Part shown: positions 1 through 5,280 of the stretch, piece after piece
How positions within the stretch are numbered: position 1 is the stretch's first letter
Layout of the letters: each line of letters starts with the position of its first letter
NCBI GenBank assembly: GCA_964632005.1
Contig: CAZWAP010000065.1
Coordinates: forward strand, 1 to 11,049
Length of the DNA: 11,049 nucleotides
Direction of reading: 5' to 3'
DNA from: CAZWAP01 sp964632005
GTDB lineage: Bacteria > Planctomycetota > Phycisphaerae > Sedimentisphaerales > Anaerobacaceae
Program-made: the position numbers and the translations under genes
The notes under the pieces: generated by a model
Database searches by the model: none
What the model saw: only the letters and a program-made list of their open reading frames with translations
Told to the model about the DNA's origin: nothing

Positions 1-111
1 GATCGTAAGCTGTACCGTATCACGGCTGGGTAATGTCACCAGGTCAACCTTGGCGAAAGTGGGCCCGCTCAAGGCAAACAGTGCCACCACGATAAATCCT
101 TGCAGTTTCAT
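1..111 (-). CDS. Secreted DUF4139-like protein, N-terminal part only (runs off the left edge)
   Basis: Reading leftwards from ATG at 111-109 there are 37 open codons up to the window edge. The product starts MKLQGFIVVALFALSGPTFA, a clear signal peptide (one lysine, a hydrophobic core, then P-T-F-A before the likely cut). The mature part begins KVDLVTLPSRDTVQLTI. This matches residues 153-169 of the upstream anti-sigma fusion (IELVTLPRREMVELTI) at about 10 of 17 positions, which is where that protein's DUF4139-like domain begins. The start overlaps the upstream TGA stop as ATGA (111-108), so translation is probably coupled. Inference: a soluble, exported paralogue of the anti-sigma protein's outer domain, in the same operon. 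The rest of the protein is outside the window, so the domain call rests on the first 17 mature residues and on position. Confidence 0.7.
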   Translation of the reverse strand, partial: MKLQGFIVVALFALSGPTFAKVDLVTLPSRDTVQLTI

Positions 112-1907
112 TTTTTTGCCGCCTTTCTTTCTTCAATCATCTTTGCTCTGCCCTCTGCCCGCACACCGTGATAGGTCGTTACCGTGTACTCAAAACTGCG
201 TTTGCTCCGGGGGGGCATATCCACCTTGAATCGCGCGTGTGTTGCGTCGTGCTTGTTGTATTCGAGGCCTTCATCCTCGAGCTTCAGGCTCCAGTACGCG
301 GTGCCGAAGCCACGTGTTATCTCGACCTTGACCGCGAGCGCCCGCGTGTTGGCGATCTCTATTCGCCAGGTTCGTATCTCGTCCCAGCCTGCGATCTTTC
401 CCGTCTTATCGAACACGTAGTTGTCGGTTCTAAACTCGATGAGCGTGGGCTGCACCTTGACCAGTCGCGCAGGGCCGAGATTCAGCTCGATATCCTCGTT
501 GACGGGGATGTACTTGACGGCCGTGCCGCCGATATACTTGAGGTGGCCCGAATCGCCGGCCCGGGCATATATCCGCACCTGGCCGTTGGGCAGCGGCGTC
601 TGGCCCAGGTTGTGGTCCTCATCGTTTGCAAAGGAAAGGAATCTTATCGCCTGACTGCCCCAGCGCTGCTCGTCGTACTTATAGAGGCTCTCGACCTTGA
701 TGTCATCGGCCTCGAACGAAAGGAGCCGCTTGCCCCATTTGTCCGGCAATGTCTCGGTCCCCTCTATGGTGTAGAGGAAGTATTCGCTCAGACCCTCCTT
801 CTTGATTTCCTTGCGTTTCAACCCCTCCACCTCAAGGGCAAGTCCGCCGAAGTCTCCGAACTCGGCCCGCCTACCGTTTAGGATGCGATCAACCTGAGAT
901 CGCGCGAAATTCTCCCAACCGTAACCGCCATAACCGCCATCGGTTGGAACCGCCCTGCCGTAAGGATACCGGCGCTTCGCCAGGTCCGCTATCCGGTCCA
1001 GCAGGTGGACCCTGCCGACAAGCAGGCGGGTCCGGGCCTTCTCGTAGTCTTCTCCGCTGTTGTTATTGACGCGGACGTAGCCTTTCAACTGCATCGTTTT
1101 CTCATCCGGGGCGAGCGTACCCATATAGAACGCGCGCCAGGATAGGCCGCTGGTGAAATACGTTATCTCGAAGGGCACCTGGCCGCTGACCTCGGAGCGG
1201 ATCAGCCAGCGGCCAAGCTCCCGCAGCCTCGCTGGAAACACCAATTGTTGGACCTGAATCTTGTCGGCCTGGGCCCGCGGCTCGATGCTCAGTGAAGTCG
1301 GGTCGATGAGGGTATCGGCCCACATAAACTGGAGCCAGTTCCAGCCGCGTTTGAGGGTCAAGTTACGCCGCTCCCGCACCAAGGTCAGATCGGCCGAGTT
1401 GTAGATTGTCAACTCGACCATCTCTCGCCTGGGCAGCGTGACCAACTCAATCGCACTGGCCGGCGCGAAGGGCGGCTCATCCGGGATACTGGCACCCGAG
1501 ATCTCTTTCGCAGGCGCGATTTCATACTGCTGGGCAGCAGGCATTCTTTGCCCAGGCAGCGGTTCGGTTCTATCCAATCGGCCCGGGCCCAGGTGTGCCC
1601 TGAGCAACAGCCCTGCCGCGATCAGCAGCGCCGCCGCCGCGACCCAGGCAGGCACTTTCCACCACACCGGGTATCCAAGTTGCCGAGGTTTGGCTGCTCC
1701 TTCGGTCGTCCGCGTTATCAGCTCCTCCGACGCCTTTATCTCCTCGCGCAGCAGTTCCAGGGCCGCGAACCTGCCTTCCAGCTTTTTCAGCTCGGCCCGG
1801 CAAAGCTCACACTCGGCTAAGTGGGCCGAGGCATCCTGCATTGCCTTATCCGAAGCCAGCTCGAAGCGGTACTCGATCAGCTCCTGTTCTGTAAGATGCC
1901 GTCTCAT
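108..1907 (-). CDS. Membrane anti-sigma factor fused to a DUF4139-like extracytoplasmic domain
   Basis: 599 residues. Residues 1-50 look like a zinc-finger anti-sigma domain (zf-HC2 type) with H29-x3-C33-x2-C36, followed by a charged, probably coiled helix (about 38-65). One membrane segment lies at about 85-102 (PAWVAAAALLIAAGLLL), then a proline-rich linker (about 105-150). Residues from about 153 to 599 resemble the DUF4139 (MucoidyInhibitorA-like) family: a first strand motif ELTIYNSADLTLVRE, a central LSWRAFYMGTL followed by VNNNSGEDYEKA, and a C-terminal beta-rich stretch ending in SFEYTVTTYHGVRAE. Topology should be N-in, C-out. The gene starts inside the sigma-factor stop (ATGA, 1907-1904), the usual layout of a sigma/anti-sigma pair, and ends in the start of the secreted paralogue. 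Inference: it holds the sigma factor at the membrane until the outer domain senses a signal. Ordinary zf-HC2 anti-sigma proteins are far shorter, so this is a large sensor fusion. Confidence 0.85.
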   Translation of the reverse strand: MRRHLTEQELIEYRFELASDKAMQDASAHLAECELCRAELKKLEGRFAALELLREEIKASEELITRTTEGAAKPRQLGYPVWWKVPAWVAAAALLIAAGLLLRAHLGPGRLDRTEPLPGQRMPAAQQYEIAPAKEISGASIPDEPPFAPASAIELVTLPRREMVELTIYNSADLTLVRERRNLTLKRGWNWLQFMWADTLIDPTSLSIEPRAQADKIQVQQLVFPARLRELGRWLIRSEVSGQVPFEITYFTSGLSWRAFYMGTLAPDEKTMQLKGYVRVNNNSGEDYEKARTRLLVGRVHLLDRIADLAKRRYPYGRAVPTDGGYGGYGWENFARSQVDRILNGRRAEFGDFGGLALEVEGLKRKEIKKEGLSEYFLYTIEGTETLPDKWGKRLLSFEADDIKVESLYKYDEQRWGSQAIRFLSFANDEDHNLGQTPLPNGQVRIYARAGDSGHLKYIGGTAVKYIPVNEDIELNLGPARLVKVQPTLIEFRTDNYVFDKTGKIAGWDEIRTWRIEIANTRALAVKVEITRGFGTAYWSLKLEDEGLEYNKHDATHARFKVDMPPRSKRSFEYTVTTYHGVRAEGRAKMIEERKAAKK

Positions 1908-2497
1908 CCTGCCACTCCAGAGATATCGGGCAACGTCCGCGCCAGGGTCCTCAAGGCCCTTGACATCTGCGCCTTAACCGTGCCCGCTGAGCAGCCCAGC
2001 GCCTTGGCGGCTTCCGGGTAGCTGAGCTGCTGATAATATACCAACACGAGCGTAGCCCGCTGCCTCGGAGGTAACTGGTCGAGGGCCCGGCGAACCTGGT
2101 GCTTTTGCTCGGCACTGATTGCCTCTTCGGAGGGGTCGCTACAGTCCGCGGGGATCTCGGCGGTGGCCGAGCGGCCGCAGTGCCCATCCGAACAGCCTCC
2201 ACTGGGAGCATCGAGCGAGAAGACGGGGCGCCGCTTTGCCCTGCGCAGCCCGTCGATGGCCACTCGCGTGGCGATGGTAAACAGCCAGCTCTTAAACGCG
2301 GTCCCGCGGAAGGTATGTGCTTTTTCGTGCACGCGCGTAAAGGTCTCCTGGAAAAGGTCTTCGGCCTGTTCGAGATTGCCTGTCATACGAACCAGGTACC
2401 CCAATACACTGTCGCCGTACCGGCGTACAAGCTCGCCGAATGCCGCCCTGTCGCCTGCACAGTGGGCTTCAATCAAGCTTTTGTCGGTGTTTGCCAT
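1904..2497 (-). CDS. ECF-type RNA polymerase sigma factor (sigma-70 family)
   Basis: 197 residues, the normal size for an ECF sigma factor. Region 2 spans about 8-90: AFGELVRRYGDSVLGYLVRM, the core-binding motif QAEDLFQETFTRVH (44-57) and the promoter-melting/-10 part FRGTAFKSWLFTIATRVAID (63-82). Region 4 spans about 127-190: LDQLPPRQRATLVLVYYQQL (139-158) and the helix-turn-helix SYPEAAKALGCSAGTVKAQM (159-178). The linker (about 91-125) is longer than usual and contains C102, H106, C107 and C119. The start ATG at 2497-2495 has only a distant GGAG about 12 bases upstream. It is the first gene of the minus-strand set and overlaps the anti-sigma gene by four bases, so the two are expected to be made together and the sigma kept inactive by its partner. 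Whether it drives its own promoter cannot be told from the sequence; I could not place a convincing ECF -35/-10 pair. Confidence 0.93.
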   Translation of the reverse strand: MANTDKSLIEAHCAGDRAAFGELVRRYGDSVLGYLVRMTGNLEQAEDLFQETFTRVHEKAHTFRGTAFKSWLFTIATRVAIDGLRRAKRRPVFSLDAPSGGCSDGHCGRSATAEIPADCSDPSEEAISAEQKHQVRRALDQLPPRQRATLVLVYYQQLSYPEAAKALGCSAGTVKAQMSRALRTLARTLPDISGVAG

Positions 2498-2535
2498 TGA
2501 GGCTGCTTGCTCCAGCTACATTTTAGAGACGCCAA

Positions 2536-2551
2536 AACCGGCCGACCGGTT
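2536..2551 (-). promoter_or_regulatory. Perfect hairpin in the presumed leader of the sigma-factor operon
   Basis: AACCGG at 2536-2541 pairs with CCGGTT at 2546-2551 around a four-base loop. It lies 38 bases before the sigma-factor ATG on the minus strand. The T run after it on that strand is only four bases long, two of them in the stem, so it is a poor intrinsic terminator. It could be a leader structure or a protein-binding palindrome; the function is unknown. Confidence 0.35.
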
Positions 2552-2684
2552 GACTGCTAAACGAAAAAAATCCTTCACGCCGTACATCCACGACCGGGAT
2601 ACCTTCGCAAGGCGACCTGGACTCATCGCGAATGCCCGCCGCCGTGTAAGTCGGATGCAGAACAGCCGTACTCGCGGTTCCTAT

Positions 2685-2723
2685 AAATTAGACCCCTATT
2701 CTTATCCCAGGGGATGTAAATTT
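2685..2723. repeat. REP-like imperfect palindrome
   Basis: AAATTA (2685-2690) and CCCCT (2693-2697) are mirrored by AGGGG (2709-2713) and TAAATTT (2717-2723), with an 11-base loop and a small internal mismatch/bulge. This layout, an A/T outer arm, a C/G inner arm and an off-centre bulge in intergenic DNA, is like the repetitive extragenic palindromes moved by TnpA-REP (RAYT) transposases. Only one copy is in the window, so the mobile nature is inference. The inner arm GGGAT (2711-2715) can alternatively pair with ATCCC (2732-2736) just before TTTTTTT (2738-2744), which would be a plus-strand terminator-like fold. Confidence 0.45.
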
Positions 2724-2855
2724 CGCGTAAAATCCCGTTTTTTTCGCTCCCCCTCCACCTGTGTCGTCCGGTCGAGCTTGACCTCGAGCGCCGGCCAGCC
2801 CAGCCCGCCGAGCCAGTGCAGCCAGCACCACAGTCATTATAACCCGGACTTTCTC

Positions 2856-2873
2856 GTTTGAAACTCGATATCC
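2856..2873. repeat. Short dispersed repeat, copy 1
   Basis: GTTTGAAACTCGATATCC matches 3429-3446 (GTTCGAGACTCGATATTC) at 15 of 18 positions. It sits 12 bases beyond the stop of the minus-strand Gfo/Idh gene, while copy 2 sits 3 bases beyond the stop of the ThuA remnant. Function is unknown; it may be a family of 3'-end or intergenic repeats. Confidence 0.4.
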
Positions 2874-2885
2874 GGTGCGGGTGGA

Positions 2886-3365
2886 TTAGACCCGTTCGGG
2901 TACCTCGTACTTCCTGGGGTAGCAGCGTTTGAGCAAATTATTGGCCTCGGCCGAATCGAGGAACCGCTCTTGTGATGCGTCGAATCGGAGTTTCCGATTG
3001 CCAAGACGGTGTGCGATATTNNNNNNNNNNNNNNNNNNNNNNNNNNNNNNNNNNNNNNNNNNNNNNNNNNNNNNNNNNNNNNNNNNNNNNNNNNNNNNNN
3101 NNNNNNNNNNNNNNNNNNNNCCCTGTGCTCTGGCCATCTCCTGGGCGGTCGAGCCAAGCCGCCCTTCGTGCAAATCGCAGAGATAGACGAGCTCGGCGCC
3201 GTTCTCTATCAGCCCACGCGCCAGGATTCTGCCCCGGCCGCCGCACCCTACAAGCGCAAAGCGCACACGTTCGTTGGTGCCGAGAACCCCGCTGGAGGCG
3301 AGCGTAAGCCCGCCTACACCGGATAACGTCGTCCGCAAGAACGATCGTCTGTTCGTCTGCTTCAT
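2886..3365 (-). CDS. Tat-exported Gfo/Idh/MocA-family oxidoreductase, both ends present, middle hidden in the N gap
   Basis: The N-terminal part (3365-3121, about 81 codons) has a twin-arginine signal with R-R-S-F-L-R followed by a hydrophobic run (TTLSGVGGLTLASSGVLG). It then has a Rossmann start VRFALVGCGGRGRILARGL and the strand ELVYLCDLHEGRL. This is the NAD(P)-binding fold of Gfo/Idh/MocA proteins, which act on sugars and inositols. After the gap, the minus strand resumes with NIAHRLGNRKLRFDASQERF and SAEANNLLKRCY and stops at 2888-2886. This resembles the usual C-terminal end (NIAxRLGRKLRWDP, DxEANxLLxRxYR) of planctomycete members. Family members are usually over 400 residues, but only about 125 are visible, so the 100 N replace roughly 0.9-1 kb. 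The open frame across the N run is an artefact of its arbitrary length. The start is supported by GGGGAG upstream. The neighbouring ThuA remnant fits the common Gfo/Idh-ThuA pairing. Confidence 0.8.
   Translation of the reverse strand: MKQTNRRSFLRTTLSGVGGLTLASSGVLGTNERVRFALVGCGGRGRILARGLIENGAELVYLCDLHEGRLGSTAQEMARAQXXXXXXXXXXXXXXXXXXXXXXXXXXXXXXXXXXNIAHRLGNRKLRFDASQERFLDSAEANNLLKRCYPRKYEVPERV
3021..3120. other. Assembly gap (100 N)
   Basis: Exactly 100 unknown bases, the conventional filler for a scaffold join of unknown length. It falls inside the Gfo/Idh gene. From the parts of that protein that are missing, the true gap should be several times longer. Confidence 0.97.
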
Positions 3366-3428
3366 ACCTGCATCTCCCCAATCAAAACCGCTAAGCGCCT
3401 TTCAGTGCCCTGAACCTGGTCAGTCAAT

Positions 3429-3446
3429 GTTCGAGACTCGATATTC
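3429..3446. repeat. Short dispersed repeat, copy 2
   Basis: GTTCGAGACTCGATATTC, 15 of 18 identical to the copy at 2856-2873. It lies 3 bases beyond the TAG stop (3452-3450) of the ThuA remnant on the minus strand. Confidence 0.4.
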
Positions 3447-3449
3447 AAG

Positions 3450-3715
3450 CTACCCGGACTTCGGGATGGGTTTATTCATCGCCCAGAAGACGGCGTTGAC
3501 GAGCATCCTGCGAAACTGCGAATTCCCGAAATCCTCGACGCTTCCAAGTGAGGTGTAGAAAACGCGGGACTTCTTGTATTTGTTTGTCCAGGCGACGGGC
3601 TCAGGCTGTTGGTCGGGGATTTGCCCGGTCAGCAGGGTCGTGGCCGAGCCGACCAGTGGGCCTGTCTTATAAAGCGAACTTGTGCTGGTAAAGGGCAGGC
3701 AAAGGCCTGCCAGGC
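3450..3715 (-). pseudogene. ThuA-domain protein, 5'-truncated remnant (C-terminal part only)
   Basis: Reading leftwards, from about 3683 the translation is TSSLYKTGPLVGSATTLLTG, then PEPVAWTNKYKKSRVFYTSL, VEDFGNSQFRRMLVNAVFW and AMNKPIPKSG, ending at TAG 3452-3450. This is the conserved end of ThuA (trehalose-utilisation-like, class I glutamine-amidotransferase fold) proteins of planctomycetes: SLYKxxPL, EPVAWT, RVFYTSLGxxEDF and FRRLLxNAIFWAL. The family is about 250-300 residues, and only about 77-88 are recognisable. The frame stays open further upstream, but there it runs antisense through arsR and does not look like ThuA. A hairpin (GGCAGGC 3694-3700, GCCTGCC 3705-3711) lies where the similarity fades. 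The N-terminal two thirds are therefore gone, and the arsenic cluster begins about 120 bases away. A real truncation and a chimeric assembly join are both possible. Confidence 0.7.
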
Positions 3716-3776
3716 CGGAGGACTCAAGCTTAGAGAATTTTCTCGCGATGAAATCTTCGGCGAACAATTTTTCGGC

Positions 3777-3805
3777 TTGAGGCGTACAGGCCAGTGCAGC
3801 ACAAT
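3777..3805 (+). promoter_or_regulatory. Candidate promoter for the arsenic cluster
   Basis: TTGAGG (3777-3782) and CACAAT (3800-3805) are spaced by 17 bases, with four of six matches to each sigma-70 consensus box. They lie 31 bases before the arsR start and just before the palindrome at 3810-3825. This is weak evidence taken alone. Confidence 0.3.
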
Positions 3806-3809
3806 TAGA

Positions 3810-3825
3810 TATATGGCGAAATATA
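3810..3825 (+). promoter_or_regulatory. Candidate ArsR operator (inverted repeat)
   Basis: TATAT (3810-3814) and ATATA (3821-3825) form an inverted repeat with a six-base spacer. It overlaps the expected transcription start region and touches the arsR ribosome site AGGTGA (3825-3830). ArsR-family repressors usually bind such A/T-rich inverted repeats in their own promoters, so autoregulation is likely, but this particular site is inference. Confidence 0.35.
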
Positions 3826-3836
3826 GGTGATGGCTT

Positions 3837-4202
3837 ATGCGCGATATCCTGAACATAACCAAGGCCCTGGCCGACCGGAACCGCGTGCGCGTCGTGATGG
3901 CCTTGACGGGCGCAGAGCTGTGCGTCTGCCAGATCATCGAGCTTCTGTCGCTGGCTCCATCGACGGTATCCAAGCACTTGCACATACTTCACCAGGCCGG
4001 CCTGGTGGAGGCCCGCAAGCAGGGTCGGTGGGTGCATTACCGCTTGCCTGATGGCGACGCTCCAAAGGCAGCCACCAACGCGATCGCCTGGCTTCAGCGG
4101 CACCTCAAGAGCGACCGCGAAGTTCTTATGGACGCCAAGAGACTTAAAGCAATCCTCAAACTGGACCCGGAGGAACTTTGCAAGAGACAAGGAAGAAACT
4201 GA
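3837..4202 (+). CDS. arsR: ArsR-family arsenic-responsive transcriptional repressor
   Basis: 121 residues, the normal size for the family. It is a winged-helix DNA-binding protein: helix LADRNRVRVVMALTGAELCV (11-30), then the recognition region SLAPSTVSKHLHILHQAGLV (38-57) and the wing KQGRWVHYRLPDG. The metal-site motif ELCVC places C29 and C31 at the start of the DNA-binding region, like the first two cysteines of the ELCVCDLC site of E. coli ArsR. The third cysteine of that motif is an isoleucine here, so the third ligand, if any, must come from elsewhere. The ATG is preceded by AGGTGA six bases upstream. It leads a plus-strand cluster with arsC and an ACR3 efflux gene and presumably represses it until As(III) binds. 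The arsC start lies inside its last codons. Confidence 0.9.
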   Translation: MRDILNITKALADRNRVRVVMALTGAELCVCQIIELLSLAPSTVSKHLHILHQAGLVEARKQGRWVHYRLPDGDAPKAATNAIAWLQRHLKSDREVLMDAKRLKAILKLDPEELCKRQGRN

Positions 4203-4645
4203 AGGTCCTTTTCTTGTGCACGGGCAATTCCTGCAGGAGTCAGATGGCCGAGGGCTGGGCGCGTGTGCTCAAGGGCGACGTGATAGAGGCATATTCGGCG
4301 GGCATCAAGACACGCGGACTCAACGAGAACGCCGTGAAGGTCATGGCTGAAGCGGGTGTTGACATTTCATCGCAGCGTTCGAAGCACGTGGACGAGCTCG
4401 GCGGGATCAAGTTCGACTACGTCGTCACGCTGTGCGACCACGCCAGCCGACATTGTCCGCTTTTTCCAGGCAAGGCCAAGATAATGCACTTTGGATTCGA
4501 CGACCCGCCGAGACTGGCTCGGAACGCCAGCACCGAGCAGGAGGCGCTGGACTGTTACCGCAGGGTCCGCAACCAGATCAGGGCGCTCGTCGAGAAGATG
4601 CCGGAAGTGCTTCAAGACCTTCAAGCCGGAGGCCACAAAAAATGA
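4178..4645 (+). CDS. arsC: Arsenate reductase, thioredoxin-coupled (low-molecular-weight phosphatase type)
   Basis: 155 residues. It reduces arsenate to arsenite through a three-cysteine relay. The P-loop C14-TGNSC-R20 (CX5R) is followed by SQMAEGW. The second and third catalytic cysteines are C86 and C93 in VTLCDHASRHCP. This spacing equals Cys10/82/89 of S. aureus ArsC shifted by four. HFGFDDPP (about 105-112) holds the conserved aspartates. The start is TTG at 4178-4180 with GGAGGA (4169-4174) very close upstream, 25 bases inside arsR. A later CTG at 4199 (giving a protein starting KVLFLCTGNSC) after AAGGAAGA is an alternative and would remove the overlap. The stop overlaps the next ATG as ATGA (4642-4645). 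The substrate product would normally be exported by the ACR3 pump encoded next, but that gene is broken. Confidence 0.92.
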   Translation: MQETRKKLKVLFLCTGNSCRSQMAEGWARVLKGDVIEAYSAGIKTRGLNENAVKVMAEAGVDISSQRSKHVDELGGIKFDYVVTLCDHASRHCPLFPGKAKIMHFGFDDPPRLARNASTEQEALDCYRRVRNQIRALVEKMPEVLQDLQAGGHKK

Positions 4646-5120
4646 CAGAAGCGCAACAGACAGGCAAGGGCTTGAACATCTTCGAGAAGTACCTGACGCT
4701 GTGGGTGATTCTTTGCATCATCGGCGGGATTATACTGGGTAAGTTGGCCCCGAGTGTGGCCAGCACGCTCGACGATCTGGCGATTTACGTGGGCAAGGCG
4801 CCGGTGGTATCGATACCGATAGCGGTATGCCTTTTCTTTATGATGTACCCGATAATGGTAAAGATCGATTTTGCGGAGGTGCTCAAGGCGGGCAAGAGCA
4901 TAAAGCCGGTCACTGACAATGCTGTTTCTATGTGGACCGCTCGGGGGCTTCTTACTGGGTGCGGGCAGGTTGCCCGTGCCGTGGCAGGCGCTGCTGTTGT
5001 CCATCTCGATCTACCGGGGCGGCTCTTGCGACGGTGGTGGGTGTGCTTATAGAGGTGCCGGTAATGCTTATGCTGGTGAGAATCTGCCTGAGGACGACCG
5101 GCTGGTTCCCGGGTTCACGT
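4642..5120 (+). pseudogene. acr3: ACR3-type arsenite efflux permease, internally deleted in two places
   Basis: Three pieces of an ACR3 (BART-superfamily) arsenite exporter lie in order but in three different frames. Piece 1 (4642-about 4911, 90 codons) starts at ATG with GGAGG upstream: IFEKYLTLWVILCIIGGIIL, SIPIAVCLFFMMYPIMVKID, FAEVLKAGKSIKPV. Piece 2 (about 4913-5014, shifted frame) is MLFLCGPLGGFLLGAG then VPWQALLLSISIY. Piece 3 (about 5013-5117, third frame) is GAALATVVGVLIEVPVMLML then VRICLRTTGWFPG, the usual C-terminal end. Against a family length near 350 residues only about 155 remain. Roughly 100 residues are missing after KPV (including the helix with the conserved cysteine) and about 90 between SISIY and GAALA. 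The third frame stays open to 5309, inside the next gene. Such a protein cannot work as a pump. A genuine double deletion and a misassembled repeat-free region are the two explanations. Confidence 0.82.
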
Positions 5121-5280
5121 CCGGCACAGCCTGAGCCGTTTGCGGAGGCCCTAAACACCACCAGGGCCGGATTCGCCGTTGACATCGAAGGCGATATACG
5201 TCATCCTACTGACGAGATAACGGCCCCGCTATCCCGCAGGCCGAAGAATAAAGAATATCAGTATAAACGGAGTTTGCCAG

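Larger units (their letters stand above)
2498..2885. other. Non-coding stretch with hairpins and a REP-like palindrome
   Basis: This 388-base region lies between the sigma-factor start and the stop of the Gfo/Idh gene, and should hold the sigma operon's promoter and leader, read leftwards. I see a perfect 6-bp hairpin at 2536-2551, a REP-like imperfect palindrome at 2685-2723, a seven-T run at 2738-2744 and one copy of a short repeat at 2856-2873. A minus-strand stretch without stops (2833-2702) lacks a usual start codon and has no ribosome site, so I do not call it a gene. Nothing recognisable was found in 2560-2680. Confidence 0.6.

Noticed and set aside
168..881. Plus-strand open frame of 237 codons
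   Set aside because: It lies antisense to the DUF4139-like domain, has no ribosome site and no family-like motif; it is a shadow of the high-G+C gene.
1438..1977. Plus-strand open frame of 179 codons, serine/alanine rich
   Set aside because: Antisense to the anti-sigma head and the end of the sigma gene; biased composition is what the complement of these genes gives.
2702..2837. Two short minus-strand open stretches (one from ATG 2837, one Trp/Gly-rich without a usual start)
   Set aside because: No ribosome site, one lacks a start codon, and both run into the REP-like palindrome.
3720..4190. Upstream extension of the ThuA remnant through the arsR region on the minus strand
   Set aside because: The frame is open but is antisense to a clear arsR and shows no ThuA-like residues; only the part left of about 3715 is kept.
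5179..5208. TTGACA as a promoter for manB
   Set aside because: No -10 box at 16-19 bases, and the only A/T-rich match (TATACG) is just 10 bases away.
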